This document shows, piece by piece, positions 9,021 to 21,794 of a stretch of DNA of 64,000 nt. The notes beneath the pieces were generated by a model. That model worked only from the letters and a program-made list of their open reading frames with translations, was not told the DNA's origin and made no database searches. The translations under genes were made by a program, and so were the position numbers. Position 1 is the stretch's first letter. Every line of letters begins with the position of its first letter. The stretch is from Pseudomaricurvus alcaniphilus. Lineage in GTDB: Bacteria > Pseudomonadota > Gammaproteobacteria > Pseudomonadales > Cellvibrionaceae. Location of the stretch: assembly GCF_011440395.1 (NCBI RefSeq), contig NZ_JAAOIX010000008.1, forward strand, positions 186,001-250,000, read 5' to 3'.

Positions 9021-9569
9021 ATGGCCACCAATCTATCGACTTTTAATGGCAACCAGCCGCGACTCGGCGAACGCGTGTTTGTGGCCGAATCCGCCCGCCT
9101 GGTGGGTGATGTGGAAATTGGCGCGGACAGTTCCATTTGGCCGTTCGTCGCCGCCCGCGGCGATATGCACCGCATTCGCATCGGCCAACGCACCAGCATC
9201 CAGGACAACACTGTGCTCCACATAACTCATGCCGGCCCTTTCAATAAGGATGGCTGGCCACTTACCATCGGCGATGAGGTCACTGTCGGTCACAGTGCCA
9301 CTTTGCACGGTTGTACCATAGGCAACCGGGTGCTGGTGGGTATCGGTGCCATTGTGCTGGACGGTGCGGTGGTCGAGGACGACGTGGTCATTGGCGCCGG
9401 TACCCTGGTGCCGCCGGGCAAACGCCTGCACAGCGGTTATCTGTACGTGGGTTCACCCTGCAAGCAGGCACGACCACTTAAGGATTCGGAAATGCAATTT
9501 TTCAGCTATTCCGCCAACAATTACGTCAAGCTGAAAGATCAATACCTGCAACAGGGTTGCCTGGCCTGA
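9021..9569 (+). CDS. yrdA: Gamma carbonic anhydrase family protein (YrdA-like)
   Basis: A 182-residue left-handed beta-helix protein built of hexapeptide repeats, e.g. GADSSIWPFV and GCTIGNRVLVGIGAIV. Family metal ligands appear as H in VLHITH and H in VGHSATLHG. Members form trimers binding zinc or iron; many YrdA proteins lack measurable anhydrase activity, so the function is open. The frame extends back to 8730 inside prlC, but the ATG at 9021 has AGGAG at 9009-9013 and gives the family N-terminus, so that start is chosen. A TATAAT at 8898-8903 may be its -10. It converges with aroE, eight bases away. Confidence 0.9.
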   Translation: MATNLSTFNGNQPRLGERVFVAESARLVGDVEIGADSSIWPFVAARGDMHRIRIGQRTSIQDNTVLHITHAGPFNKDGWPLTIGDEVTVGHSATLHGCTIGNRVLVGIGAIVLDGAVVEDDVVIGAGTLVPPGKRLHSGYLYVGSPCKQARPLKDSEMQFFSYSANNYVKLKDQYLQQGCLA

Positions 9570-9577
9570 AGCATTCC

Positions 9578-11968
<2,391 letters not shown>

Positions 11969-11982
11969 TTTTCACACTCAAT

Positions 11983-12008
11983 CTTGCCGCTATCTGAAAC
12001 GCGGCAAG
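11983..12008 (-). other. Hairpin in the tsaC leader
   Basis: A perfect 8-bp inverted repeat, CTTGCCGC at 11983-11990 and GCGGCAAG at 12001-12008, with a 10-base loop, ends 14 bases before the tsaC start. Neither strand has a T-run, so it is not a standard terminator. It may shape the tsaC leader mRNA or end dprA transcription weakly; both are inference. Confidence 0.4.
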
Positions 12009-12138
12009 TTATACCAAGGCTGGCCAAAGTACAAGCCACCAGCCGGGCCCCTACCCCCCCGGGGCAACTGCCAGCGCTTGCTCGACGCGAATTAATGACC
12101 TGACCACAGAAGCTGGCGCTATTTCTAATAGCCCGAAG

Positions 12139-13338
12139 CTAATAACCGGTAACTCGCAAATAACTCTCGTTTTGCGCCTGTACCAGGCCCAGTAATTGCC
12201 AGTGGGAGAGCAGCGCCAGCACTGTGGCGGCGCCCAGCTGCGACTGCGCCACCAGCTGATCAACGCTGCTCGGCTCGTAACAGAGACAGGCCCACAGGGT
12301 CCGCTCTTCTGCGCTCTGCACCGGGGCTGGAATCTGTTCGGACGGCGCTGCAGAGGAGGACGAAGACGGCATCGCGCGGTCCTGGTCCGAGCCCGTCAAC
12401 CAGTGGCTTAACTCCCGCCCAATATCCTCTGCCGTCTCCACCAGGGTGGCACCATCGCGAATCAGCGCGTGACAGCCGCGACTGAGGGGGCTGTTGATCG
12501 AGCCGGGTATGGCGAACACATCGCGGTTCTGCTCCAGCGCCAGGCGGGCGGTAATCAATGAGCCACTCTTGAGGGCGGCTTCGACCACCAGCACCCCGAG
12601 GCTGAGGCCGCTGATAATGCGATTGCGGCGCGGGAAATTGGCACTGTGAGGTTGGCTGCCCGGCAGAAATTCGCTCACCAGCGCCCCGCCGCCAGCGACA
12701 ATCTCGGCCGCCAAAGCCCGGTGCCGATGGGGATAAATATGATCGATGCCGGTCCCCAGGATCGCCACCGTAGTGCCCCCGGCCGCCACTGCCCCGCGAT
12801 GGGACTGGCCGTCGATGCCCACCGCCAGGCCACTGGTCACCGTCAATCCCAAGCCAGCCAGGTAGCGGGCAAAAGCAAACGCCGCCTCCTTGCCGTAGCG
12901 GCTGGCGTTGCGGCTGCCCACAAACGCCAGTTGCGGCCCGCTCAACGCGGCGACATCGCCTCTGACGTAGAGCAGTGGTGGCGGCTCGGCAATGGTCGCC
13001 AGCAGGGGCGGATAGCGGCTATCGAGATGGGAGAGCAGAACCACGCCGTCAGCCAGCAGCGGCTGGCAGAGCGCCACAAAATCACACCAGCAGCGGCTCT
13101 GCCAGCGATGCAGATAAAAATCCGCAAACGCCGGTTGGGCCTCTTTGGGCAGGAAGTCCAGCAGCTGGCTCAAAGGCCAGTGAAACAGTCGCTGCCAATC
13201 GCCCAAGCGCTGGTAAAGACGCCAGTAGCGCCTTACACCGAGCTCGGGCAGAGAGAGCAGGAAAGCGATAAACAACGGTTCAGTTAGTAAGTCATCACTA
13301 TTACTGGAGGAATTATTTGAAGGGGGTTTTGTACCCAT
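12139..13338 (-). CDS. dprA: DNA-processing protein DprA/Smf
   Basis: Binds incoming single-stranded DNA and loads RecA during natural transformation; it is also kept in many bacteria not known to be competent. The protein has 399 residues. The Rossmann-like domain shows GSRNASRYG, SGLAVGIDGQSHRGAV and NRIISGLSLGVLVVEA in the family order. The C-terminal 60 residues look like the winged-helix (DprA-WH) domain. The frame opens with an ATG at 13347, but AAGGA lies eight bases before the ATG at 13338, giving MGTKPPSNN, so the inner start is chosen. The Ser/Asn-rich first 20 residues are probably disordered. Confidence 0.95.
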   Translation of the reverse strand: MGTKPPSNNSSSNSDDLLTEPLFIAFLLSLPELGVRRYWRLYQRLGDWQRLFHWPLSQLLDFLPKEAQPAFADFYLHRWQSRCWCDFVALCQPLLADGVVLLSHLDSRYPPLLATIAEPPPLLYVRGDVAALSGPQLAFVGSRNASRYGKEAAFAFARYLAGLGLTVTSGLAVGIDGQSHRGAVAAGGTTVAILGTGIDHIYPHRHRALAAEIVAGGGALVSEFLPGSQPHSANFPRRNRIISGLSLGVLVVEAALKSGSLITARLALEQNRDVFAIPGSINSPLSRGCHALIRDGATLVETAEDIGRELSHWLTGSDQDRAMPSSSSSAAPSEQIPAPVQSAEERTLWACLCYEPSSVDQLVAQSQLGAATVLALLSHWQLLGLVQAQNESYLRVTGY

Positions 13339-13491
13339 AGCAATCATCCTTGATCGTTAGAATTGTACACTCCATGCATACCCGCCGAATTGCAGGTCAC
13401 CCAACGGACGGCCCGACGGGTTATCCATACTGGCAAGCCTCGCGCCGCCCTGCCCGGCTGCCGGAGCAGCGCAGGTCAGCCTGAGGCCGGG

Positions 13492-14511
13492 CTAGGGGTT
13501 GCTCACCCGGTCTTTCACTGCCAGCGGACGTGATGCCTCCAGCACCAGGGCAAAACTCATTTTCTCAAAGGTCCTGAACACCATCAGCAGGCCGGCCTTT
13601 TCATCCGGCAGCTTCACCAGGTCCCCGACAATCCGGTCGCGCACCGTACCGCCATCCTTATATATGGCCATGACATTGCCAACCACAAGGCCGTCGCGAT
13701 CGCCGCGGTTGACCGCCACCACACTCATCGGACCGACCTGGGTCAGGCCACCTTCCACCGCCATGATTTGGCCCTCAATATCGCTATCGGGTTTGGACGG
13801 CAAAAATACCGGGTCGATGGTGCGCTCTTCATGGGGCAGCAGCCGATCACTGATACGAATTTCCTCAGTGGTGCGAGTCACTTCAAAGGTACCGATATCC
13901 GCCTGCTCGACTTTCTTCCTGACGCTGCCGATATCCAGCGCCTGCAGTCCCAGCAGCTCGCCGGTTTCCGGGTCAATAAATTTTTGTCCGGCGCGGTAGA
14001 TACCGAACAGGTTGACGTCATCGATAAAGGCTCCGCGCGCGTAGAGACTATCCCCAGCACCGACAATCAGGTGCTGCTCGGCACCGGTAAGCACGTAGGG
14101 TGCGGCGCTCAGCTCCTCCGGTGCCACGACCCGACTGCGGGAGAGAAAGTGGTTAATTTCATCCAGCGGAATGGCCGGAATAGCCTGGTCCAGGGCCTTG
14201 ATCCTGACTGCCGGAGACAGCTTGAAGCTGCGACTGCCACGATCCACCGTCAGGCGGGGTTTGCCGTCGAGGTAGATAAGTCGCACCACATCACCTGGGT
14301 AAATCAGGTGCGGGTTTTCGATCTGGGGGTTTACATGCCAAATTTCCGGCCACATCCAGGGGTTTTCCAAAAACCGCCCGGAAATATCCCACAGCGTATC
14401 GCCCTTAACCACCGTATAGCTGTCCGGATGAGAGCCTCGCAGCCGCACATCCTCCGCGCCGCTGCCAAAGGCAAGACCGAAGAGTAGGCAAGCAACCAAT
14501 AATTTTTTCAT
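13492..14511 (-). CDS. LysM domain-containing secreted protein
   Basis: A 339-residue exported protein with an N-terminal signal peptide (about residues 1-19, ending near GSGA). One LysM peptidoglycan-binding domain covers roughly residues 32-80 ([16 protein letters not shown] ... YPGDVVRL). The rest is a beta-rich region I cannot assign. A LysM protein at this place beside dprA and def is conserved in pseudomonads; its role at the cell wall is not known to me. AGGA lies nine bases before the ATG. It is divergent from def. Confidence 0.9.
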   Translation of the reverse strand: MKKLLVACLLFGLAFGSGAEDVRLRGSHPDSYTVVKGDTLWDISGRFLENPWMWPEIWHVNPQIENPHLIYPGDVVRLIYLDGKPRLTVDRGSRSFKLSPAVRIKALDQAIPAIPLDEINHFLSRSRVVAPEELSAAPYVLTGAEQHLIVGAGDSLYARGAFIDDVNLFGIYRAGQKFIDPETGELLGLQALDIGSVRKKVEQADIGTFEVTRTTEEIRISDRLLPHEERTIDPVFLPSKPDSDIEGQIMAVEGGLTQVGPMSVVAVNRGDRDGLVVGNVMAIYKDGGTVRDRIVGDLVKLPDEKAGLLMVFRTFEKMSFALVLEASRPLAVKDRVSNP

Positions 14512-14785
14512 AGAAACCGATCCTGTTTATTCGGCTCGAAGACTGTTGTGGCTATATAATGGCCCACGACCCTGTGCTGGCTCCATTTGCGCTGTGCGGA
14601 TAGTCTCGCCGCTGAACCAGCGAGCGCTGGACACGAAGCCCGATGCCAATTTAATAGTAGCCGGTAATCGGAAAGGGAGCGAGATTTCCGCCGTAAATAT
14701 ACCAATTTGCGCGTATAAATGCGGTATGATTCATAATGTTAGCAGCGCAAGTTCCACATTTACTAGAAGTTTGTCACAAAGGCCT

Positions 14786-15292
14786 ATGTCGATACTTACA
14801 ATATTGGAGTTTCCAGACCCCCGTTTACGCACTGTCGCCAGCCCCGTAACCGAGGTTAACGCAGAAATCCGCCAACTGATCGATGATATGTTTGCCACCA
14901 TGTACGCCGCTCCGGGTATTGGCCTCGCCGCCACCCAGGTCAACGTGCACAAGCAGATCGTGGTCATGGATATTTCCGAAGACCAGTCCGATCCGCTGGT
15001 GTTTATCAACCCCGAGGTTACAGTGCTGGAAGAGGCGACCCTGCCCTACGATGAAGGCTGCCTGTCGGTGCCCGGCTTTTATGAAACGGTCGAGCGCCCC
15101 GCCAACATCAGCGTCAAGGCACTCGATCGGGATGGCCAACCCTTTACCCTGGAGCCGGACGGCTTACTGGCGATCTGTATTCAACACGAGCTGGATCACC
15201 TCAAGGGCAAACTGTTTGTCGATTACCTGTCGCCGGTTAAACGGCAACGGATCCGCAAAAAACTGGAAAAGGCCCAGCGCCAAAACGCCTGA
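14786..15292 (+). CDS. def: Peptide deformylase
   Basis: Removes the formyl group from the N-terminal Met of nascent proteins. The protein has 168 residues. The three signature motifs are intact: GIGLAATQ (44-51), EGCLSVPG (90-97, C92 metal ligand) and HELDH (134-138, two His ligands and catalytic Glu). The frame extends back to 14546, but the ATG at 14786 gives the canonical N-terminus [15 protein letters not shown] and is used. It heads a plus-strand run def-fmt-rsmB-trkA-trkH, the order found in Pseudomonas. Confidence 0.97.
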   Translation: MSILTILEFPDPRLRTVASPVTEVNAEIRQLIDDMFATMYAAPGIGLAATQVNVHKQIVVMDISEDQSDPLVFINPEVTVLEEATLPYDEGCLSVPGFYETVERPANISVKALDRDGQPFTLEPDGLLAICIQHELDHLKGKLFVDYLSPVKRQRIRKKLEKAQRQNA

Positions 15293-15363
15293 TCGCGGTT
15301 ACAGCGGTTGCGCTAACGCGGCGCTGAGCTCGCCACTCCCCCTGACTACTGACCTGGATACCC

Positions 15364-16299
15364 ATGCGCCTTATCTTCGCCGGCACCCCGGAATTTTCGG
15401 CCCAACACCTGCAAGCCTTGATTGACAGCGATCACCAGATAGTAGGCGTTTACACACAACCCGATCGACGTGCCGGGCGCGGCAAAAAAATGATCGCCAG
15501 CCCGGTCAAGATCCTCGCCCAGCAGCACCAGTTGCCGCTGTTCCAGCCGGCCAGTCTCAAGGATATCGCGGCGCAACAGCAATTGGCAGCACTGCAGGCC
15601 GATGTCATGGTCGTGGTCGCCTACGGCTTACTCCTCCCCAAGGCGGTGCTGGAGGCGCCACGCCATGGCTGCGTCAATGTCCACGCGTCAATATTGCCCC
15701 GCTGGCGCGGCGCAGCGCCGATCCAGCGCGCCATTGCCGCCGGCGATACCAGCAGCGGTGTCACCATCATGCAAATGGATGTGGGGCTGGATACCGGCCC
15801 GATACTGATCCTGTCAGAGTGCCCTATCAGCCCCGAGGACACCGGCGGCAGCTTGCAGGATAAACTGGCACAACTGGGCAGCCCGGCACTGTTGCAGGCG
15901 CTGGAGCAAATCGAGGCGGGCAGTATCCAGGCGCGCCCCCAGAACGATAGCGAGGCCTGCTACGCCGCCAAGCTTAGCAAGCAAGAAGCGGCCATCGACT
16001 GGCACCTGCCCGCCAGGCAATTGCACAATATGATTCGCGCCTTTAACCCGTTCCCGGTGGCCTATTTCCAGCTGGGCGACCAACCGGTCAGGGTGTGGCA
16101 AGCGCGAGTAACCACCAGCGGCGACAGTGGTGCCGCGCCGGGTACCATCCTCGCGGCCAGCGCCGAGGGTATTGATATTGCCTGTGGCCAAGGCAGCCTG
16201 CGACTGCTGCAACTGCAATTTCCCGGCAAGAAAATACTGCCGGTGGCGGAGATTCTCAATGGTCACGGGCAGCGCTTCCAAGTGGGCAGCGTGCTCTAA
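15364..16299 (+). CDS. fmt: Methionyl-tRNA formyltransferase
   Basis: Formylates Met-tRNA(fMet) from 10-formyltetrahydrofolate for translation initiation; the downstream partner of deformylase. The protein has 311 residues. Catalytic N105, H107 and D143 lie in VNVHASILPRWRGAAPIQRAI and MDVGLDTGPIL. The C-terminal tRNA-binding domain starts near residue 207. It is 71 bases after def and three bases before rsmB. Confidence 0.97.
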   Translation: MRLIFAGTPEFSAQHLQALIDSDHQIVGVYTQPDRRAGRGKKMIASPVKILAQQHQLPLFQPASLKDIAAQQQLAALQADVMVVVAYGLLLPKAVLEAPRHGCVNVHASILPRWRGAAPIQRAIAAGDTSSGVTIMQMDVGLDTGPILILSECPISPEDTGGSLQDKLAQLGSPALLQALEQIEAGSIQARPQNDSEACYAAKLSKQEAAIDWHLPARQLHNMIRAFNPFPVAYFQLGDQPVRVWQARVTTSGDSGAAPGTILAASAEGIDIACGQGSLRLLQLQFPGKKILPVAEILNGHGQRFQVGSVL

Positions 16300-16302
16300 G
16301 CC

Positions 16303-17646
16303 ATGAACACACCACTCTTGCCTGTGCGGGCACAAGCGGCCCTGACCATCAGCTCGGTGTTGCGCCAGCAAGCCTCCCTCGCCAGTCTTATGGCACCCGC
16401 CCAACAACAGGTTGCCGAAAACGAGCAAGCGCTGCTGCAGGAACTCTGTTTTGGTACCCTGCGCTGGCAGCCCAAACTGCAGGCGCTGCTGGGACGACTA
16501 CTGGACAAACCGTTAAAGACGAAAGACCTCGATATCCACAGCCTGCTGCTGCTGGGACTCTATCAACTTCTCTATTTGCGCATTCCCGACCACGCCGCTA
16601 TCGACACCACCGTCAAGGCCTGCAAAGCCCTGAAGAAACCCTGGGCGGAAAAACTGGTCAACGCGGTATTGCGTAACTATCAACGGCAACAGGTCGCACT
16701 GCACCACAACCTGGCCAGCAGCCCGGCCTTTCTCACCGCTCACCCCAACTGGTTGCGCAAGCGCATCGACGCCCATTGGCCCGAGCAGGCGGAGCAGATT
16801 TATAACGCCAACAACAGTCACCCCCCTTTTACCCTGCGCCTCGATCTTGGCCAGGTCAGCCGCCAGCAATACCTGCAGCAATTGGACAGTGCCGGTATGA
16901 CCGGCCACCCCTGCCCCTATAGCCCTTACGGTATCACCCTGGAGCAACCTGTGGCAGTGGATCAGGTGCCCGGGTTTGCGCAGGGTCGAGTCAGTGTGCA
17001 GGATGAAGCAGCACAGTTGGCGGCCGACCTGCTGCAACTGCAACCGGGGCAGCGGGTGCTGGATGCCTGTTGCGCCCCGGGCGGCAAAACCGGTCACATT
17101 CTTGAGTTGGCGCGACAGTTACAGCCCACCTTGACCGAGCTGGTGGCACTGGAACTGGAACCCCGGCGGCTGTTGAAAGTGGAAGAAAACCTGCAGCGGT
17201 TGCGCCAGCCCGAACAGCCGCTGGCACCGCTGCAACTGCTCTGTGCTGACGCCCTGCAAGTAGAGCAGTGGTGGGACCAACAGCCATTTGATCGCATTTT
17301 GCTGGACGCGCCCTGTTCAGCTACCGGCGTTATCCGCCGCCACCCGGACATCAAGGTACTGCGCAAGGCCACAGATATTGCTAAGCTTGCCGAATTGCAA
17401 CTGGCTTTATTACACGCCCTGTGGTTGACTCTGCGCCCCGGCGGCAGGCTGATCTATGCAACCTGCTCAATCCTGCCGACAGAAAATACCGCGGTCGTAG
17501 AGCAATTCCTGTCGCAGTGCGCCACTGCCCGCCACCAGCCCCTGCAGGTCGATTGGGGATTGGCGCAAACTTGCGGCCGGCAATTATTGCCCAGCGCGCA
17601 GGGTAACGACGGTTTTTATTACGCCTGCCTGATAAAAGCAGATTAA
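16303..17646 (+). CDS. rsmB: 16S rRNA (cytosine-967 C5)-methyltransferase
   Basis: SAM-dependent methyltransferase that makes m5C967 in 16S rRNA. The protein has 447 residues. An N-terminal NusB-like RNA-binding domain (about 1-140) precedes the catalytic domain, with SAM motif DACCAPGGKTGH near 250, DAPCSATG with C338, and ATCSILPTEN with nucleophile C388. The start codon lies three bases after the fmt stop. Length and both cysteines match the family. Confidence 0.96.
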   Translation: MNTPLLPVRAQAALTISSVLRQQASLASLMAPAQQQVAENEQALLQELCFGTLRWQPKLQALLGRLLDKPLKTKDLDIHSLLLLGLYQLLYLRIPDHAAIDTTVKACKALKKPWAEKLVNAVLRNYQRQQVALHHNLASSPAFLTAHPNWLRKRIDAHWPEQAEQIYNANNSHPPFTLRLDLGQVSRQQYLQQLDSAGMTGHPCPYSPYGITLEQPVAVDQVPGFAQGRVSVQDEAAQLAADLLQLQPGQRVLDACCAPGGKTGHILELARQLQPTLTELVALELEPRRLLKVEENLQRLRQPEQPLAPLQLLCADALQVEQWWDQQPFDRILLDAPCSATGVIRRHPDIKVLRKATDIAKLAELQLALLHALWLTLRPGGRLIYATCSILPTENTAVVEQFLSQCATARHQPLQVDWGLAQTCGRQLLPSAQGNDGFYYACLIKAD

Positions 17647-17700
17647 CTCGTGCACTAACACGATCGACGTTGGTCAGCCGATCAATAGGGTCATAGGACC

Positions 17701-19086
17701 ATGAAAATCATCATTTTGGGGGCTGGCCAGGTGGGCAGCTCACTGGCACAAAACCTGGCCAATGAAGCCAACGACATTACCATCGTCGACCGGGATGAGG
17801 TGCGCCTGCGAGAGTTGGTTGACCGCATCGATATCGGCATCGTCACCGGTGAGGCGGCACACCCGAACGTCCTGATCCAGGCCGGCATCGAGGATGCCGA
17901 TTTACTGATTGCCGTAACCAGTGACGATGAACTGAATATGGTAGCCTGCCAGGTGGCCTACAGCCTGTTTCGCACACCGACGAAAATTGCCCGCATTCGC
18001 TCCAACGCCTACCTCAGCAAGCCGGAGTTATTCCGCGCTGAAGCCATACCCATCGATGTCCTGATCAGCCCCGAGCGCCTGGTATCGGATTATATCTTTC
18101 GCCTGATTGAGCACCCCGGCGCCCTGCAGGTACTGGATTTCGCCGACGGACTGGTGCAATTGGTGGCTGTCAGGGCCTACTATGGCGGTCCGCTGGTGGG
18201 CAAGGAATTGAGTTACTTGCGCGAGCACATGCCCTCTGTGGATACCCGGGTGGCCGCAATCTATCGACGGGATCGCGCCATCACTCCCGAGGGATCCACC
18301 GTTATCGAGGCCGACGATGAAGTATTTTTTATCGCCGCCAAATCGGATATTCGCGCGGTAATGAACGAATTACGACGGGTGGAAAACCAGTACAAGCGCA
18401 TCACCATTGCCGGTGGTGGTAACATCGGCTTTCGGTTGGCGAGAAACCTTGAGTCTCGCTACAGTGTGCGGGTGATCGAGTTCAACAAGGAGCGCTGCAA
18501 GTATCTGTCGGAGCGGTTGCGCCAGGCCATTGTGTTGCAGGGCAGTGGTTCTGACCAGGAGTTGCTGCTGGAAGAAAACATCGAGGATACCGACATCTTT
18601 CTGGCGCTGACCAATGATGACGAAGCCAATATCATGTCGTCCATGCTGGCCAAGCGCCTGAAGGCCAAAAAAGTCATGACCCTGATCAGCAATCCCGCTT
18701 ATGTCGACCTGGTCCAGGGAGGAGCTATCGATATTGCTATTTCACCGCAGCAGACCACCATTGGCAGCATGCTCACTTATGTGCGCCGCGGCGATATTGT
18801 CAATGTGCACTCCCTGCGCCGCGGTGCGGCCGAGGCCATTGAAGTTATCGCCCATGGCGATGAACGCACATCCAAAGTAGTGGGCAAGGCCATCGAAGAT
18901 ATTGACCTGCCGGCCGGGGCAACCATTGGAGCCATCGTCCGCGAGTCTGAAAAAGGCAGCCAGGTATTAATTGCTCACGATGATATTGTGGTCGAGTCCG
19001 GTGATCACGTCATTGTCTTTCTGGTGCAGAAAAAGCACACCAAGGATATTGAGCAATTGTTCCAGGTCGGATTTACCTTTTTCTAG
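17701..19086 (+). CDS. trkA: Trk potassium uptake system, regulatory subunit TrkA
   Basis: Peripheral, NAD(H)-binding gating subunit of the Trk potassium transporter. It has 461 residues arranged as two repeats, each an RCK_N Rossmann domain followed by an RCK_C domain. The nucleotide-binding motifs are [10 protein letters not shown] at 7-16 and [10 protein letters not shown] near 239. It ends two bases before the trkH start, so the regulator and the channel subunit are made from one message. Confidence 0.97.
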   Translation: MKIIILGAGQVGSSLAQNLANEANDITIVDRDEVRLRELVDRIDIGIVTGEAAHPNVLIQAGIEDADLLIAVTSDDELNMVACQVAYSLFRTPTKIARIRSNAYLSKPELFRAEAIPIDVLISPERLVSDYIFRLIEHPGALQVLDFADGLVQLVAVRAYYGGPLVGKELSYLREHMPSVDTRVAAIYRRDRAITPEGSTVIEADDEVFFIAAKSDIRAVMNELRRVENQYKRITIAGGGNIGFRLARNLESRYSVRVIEFNKERCKYLSERLRQAIVLQGSGSDQELLLEENIEDTDIFLALTNDDEANIMSSMLAKRLKAKKVMTLISNPAYVDLVQGGAIDIAISPQQTTIGSMLTYVRRGDIVNVHSLRRGAAEAIEVIAHGDERTSKVVGKAIEDIDLPAGATIGAIVRESEKGSQVLIAHDDIVVESGDHVIVFLVQKKHTKDIEQLFQVGFTFF

Positions 19087-19088
19087 CC

Positions 19089-20537
19089 ATGCATTATAGC
19101 GTTATAGGTCGTATCCTGGGCGTGTTGCTGATGTTATTCAGCCTGACGCTGCTGCCGCCCGTACTGGTGTCCATCTGGTTTGAAGACAAAAACCAGGTGG
19201 CATTCTGGCTGGCCTTCGCCATTACCTTCACCACCGGTTTGCTGGTTTGGTTAGGCGCCGAGAAAGGCAGCCAGGATCTGCGCAACCGCGATGGCTTTTT
19301 GGTTACCGCCCTGTTCTGGTCGGTACTGGGCCTGTTCGGTTGCCTGCCCTTTATCTTTACCAATGGCCTGCAGTTATCCATAACAGACGCGGTATTTGAA
19401 TCCCTGTCCGGGCTGACCACCACCGGCGCCACAGTTGTCACCGGGCTGGACGATCTGCCCAAATCCATACTCTACTACCGCCAGCAACTGCAGTGGCTCG
19501 GCGGCATCGGTATCATCGTCATCGCCGTCGCCATTCTGCCGATGTTGGGCATTGGGGGCATGCAGCTTTATCGCGCAGAGACACCAGGTCCCGTCAAGGA
19601 CAGCAAGCTGACCCCCCGTATCACCGAGACCGCCAAGGCACTTTTTACTATCTATTTGAGTTTGACCATCGCCTGTGCCCTGGCCTATTGGGGCGCAGGC
19701 ATGACCCTGTTTGACGCCATCTGTCACTCCTACGCGACGGTGGCCATCGGTGGTTTTTCCACCCACGATGCCAGTATCGGCTTTTTCCAAAGCGAGCTTA
19801 TCATGGCGATTGCCGTGGTGTTTATGATGATTTCGGGCATCAACTTTGCCCTGCATTTTTACGCCTGGCAGGACAAGCGACTCAGTCACTATTTGCGTGA
19901 CCCCGAATGGCGCATGTATATCGCAGCGATCATACTGGGCTCCGTTCTCACCGTTGGTTTACTCTACTACTATAAAATATTCAATTTGCGCGACAGCTTC
20001 AGCCACGGCATATTCCAGCTGGTATCAGTATTAACCACTACCGGCTTTGCCACTACCAACTTCAGTATCTGGCCGAATATCCTGCCGTTTATGTTGCTGT
20101 ATTTTTCCTTTATGGGCGGCTGCGCCGGCTCTACCGGCGGCGGCACCAAGGTCATTCGGGTATTGCTGATCTTCAAACAGGGGGTTCGGGAAATTCACCG
20201 ACTCATCCACCCCAACGCGGTATTCCCCATCAAAGTCGGCACCACCAGTGTTCCCGAGCGGGTGGTGGATGCGGTGTGGGGCTTCTTTTCCGTCTATGTG
20301 CTGGCTTACCTGATCATGTTCCTGGCGCTGATCGCCACCGGCCTCGATGTTATCACCGCTTTTTTTGCCGTGGGTGCCTGTATCAACAACCTCGGCCCGG
20401 GCCTCGGTGATGTGGCTGCCCATTACGGTGATATCAGCAATACGGCAAAATGGATTTTGTGTTTTGCCATGCTGCTGGGTCGGCTTGAGGTCTTCACCCT
20501 GCTGGTGTTATTCAGCCCGATGTTCTGGCGCCGTTAA
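19089..20537 (+). CDS. trkH: Trk potassium uptake system, membrane subunit TrkH
   Basis: Potassium-translocating membrane subunit, 482 residues, with four membrane-pore-membrane repeats. The four filter loops can be seen: SLTTTGATV, ATVAIGGFSTHD, VLTTTGFATTNF and ACINNLGPGLGD, each with the central Gly expected for K+ selectivity. It follows trkA by two bases and converges with the acyltransferase gene 121 bases downstream. No terminator is obvious in that gap. Confidence 0.97.
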   Translation: MHYSVIGRILGVLLMLFSLTLLPPVLVSIWFEDKNQVAFWLAFAITFTTGLLVWLGAEKGSQDLRNRDGFLVTALFWSVLGLFGCLPFIFTNGLQLSITDAVFESLSGLTTTGATVVTGLDDLPKSILYYRQQLQWLGGIGIIVIAVAILPMLGIGGMQLYRAETPGPVKDSKLTPRITETAKALFTIYLSLTIACALAYWGAGMTLFDAICHSYATVAIGGFSTHDASIGFFQSELIMAIAVVFMMISGINFALHFYAWQDKRLSHYLRDPEWRMYIAAIILGSVLTVGLLYYYKIFNLRDSFSHGIFQLVSVLTTTGFATTNFSIWPNILPFMLLYFSFMGGCAGSTGGGTKVIRVLLIFKQGVREIHRLIHPNAVFPIKVGTTSVPERVVDAVWGFFSVYVLAYLIMFLALIATGLDVITAFFAVGACINNLGPGLGDVAAHYGDISNTAKWILCFAMLLGRLEVFTLLVLFSPMFWRR

Positions 20538-20658
20538 GGCTCGGCCGGCTACCAGGCTCACAATTCTTCGGCCTGCTGCGCTGGAATCTCATCCGTCAGG
20601 AAATAGCTCCGCTCCATTTAACTGCATCTACCAATCAGTAACGTCGAGCAGTAGTGGA

Positions 20659-21609
20659 TTAACCAGGGCTATAAGGGTTGGGCTTGTTGTCCGGCTGTTT
20701 GCGAAAACGTTTGTATTCCCATTGATATTGTTCCGGTATTTGCAGTACGCACTGCTCCACAGCCCGATTCATTGCTGCCAACGCCAGCGCAGGGTCTACA
20801 GAATATATTTCCGCATCCGCTTCCAGAAAATGGATTTCAAAACCACCTGGCACCCGCTGCGCGTATCCGGCAAGCGCCACACAGTTAGCACTGCGAAGCA
20901 GGTTGTGCACCAGCGTCATGGTTAAGGCCGGCTGCCCAAAAAACGGAGCAAAGCTGCCACCCGCTTTTTTATCCGGCACCTGATCGGGCAGGATAGCCGT
21001 CAACTCCCCCGCCTTGAGTGCTTTTAGCAGTGCCATTACCCCGCGCCGGTTAGTGGGCACCAGTTTGGCTCCGGACTTTTCCCGGCTCTGGCGAATAATC
21101 GTTTCAAACTGCGGCATGTCCGGTGGCTGGTACAAGCTCGTCACATTGCTAACCTGGGCCAGATAGAGGCCCAACACCTCCCAATTGCCCAGGTGTGGAG
21201 CGAGTAATACCACACCGCGATTGCTGGCCAGGGCGGCATCCAGTAACGACTGGTTGTGAACGCGCAGGATTTTTTTATTGACCCAGGCGATCTCCCGCAG
21301 CCAGATAGAGCCGGTCTCCAGCAACATCTTGCCAGTTTCGGCGAGGCTCAGACGGGCAATTTGGCGTCGCTCTGCAACGGGCATGGCTGGAAAGCACAGC
21401 TCGAGGTTTTTTAATGTCACCAGATAGGAACGGGATTGCAACAGCGCTCCACAGCGACCAATGACAGCGCCAAGGGCGCGGCTCAGGGGCAGGGGCAATA
21501 CTGCGCTGAATTGCAATAATCGCAGTGCCAGCCACTCTTTTATCGGTGCTGGAGGTCGCTGTTTGTTGGCTGTCATATAAGTTGGAATTCCGCGCGGATT
21601 GTCGGGCAC
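20659..21609 (-). CDS. LpxL/HtrB-like lysophospholipid (lipid A) acyltransferase
   Basis: Membrane-anchored acyltransferase of the LpxL/LpxM family, which adds secondary acyl chains to lipid A from acyl-ACP; related members act on other lipids. It has 316 residues from the chosen start and carries the HX4E catalytic motif as HLGNWE at 139-144. The frame opens at a TTG at 21639; an inner GTG at 21609 has AGGAG ten bases upstream and is preferred, and an ATG at 21576 is the third option. A gene of this kind lies at the same place in Pseudomonas. It is divergent from glyQ. Substrate chain and position cannot be told from sequence. Confidence 0.85.
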   Translation of the reverse strand: MPDNPRGIPTYMTANKQRPPAPIKEWLALRLLQFSAVLPLPLSRALGAVIGRCGALLQSRSYLVTLKNLELCFPAMPVAERRQIARLSLAETGKMLLETGSIWLREIAWVNKKILRVHNQSLLDAALASNRGVVLLAPHLGNWEVLGLYLAQVSNVTSLYQPPDMPQFETIIRQSREKSGAKLVPTNRRGVMALLKALKAGELTAILPDQVPDKKAGGSFAPFFGQPALTMTLVHNLLRSANCVALAGYAQRVPGGFEIHFLEADAEIYSVDPALALAAMNRAVEQCVLQIPEQYQWEYKRFRKQPDNKPNPYSPG

Positions 21610-21662
21610 TCTACCGAATCTCCTGTAATTGAACAACAAAGCTGAAAAAACAGCGGCATTCC

Positions 21663-21691
21663 TTGGTGCAGCAAGCGCGCGAGGCTATAAT
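21663..21691 (+). promoter_or_regulatory. Putative sigma70 promoter of glyQS
   Basis: TTGGTG at 21663-21668 and a perfect TATAAT at 21686-21691 are separated by 17 bases. The predicted transcript would start near 21698 and give a leader of about 95 bases before glyQ. The -35 matches consensus at only three of six positions. Confidence 0.55.
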
Positions 21692-21794
21692 CTGGCCCCT
21701 GTTTTTCCCTGTCCCAGGCTGGCAGTTAGGCTGCGCCTTAGCCCCATTGGACAGGGTCTTAAAAATGAATTTTTCGCCGGAGGGTCAGGCCATC

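Noticed and set aside
14532-14560. TATAAT at 14555-14560 as a def promoter
   Set aside because: No -35-like hexamer at 15-19 bases upstream, and it is over 220 bases from def.
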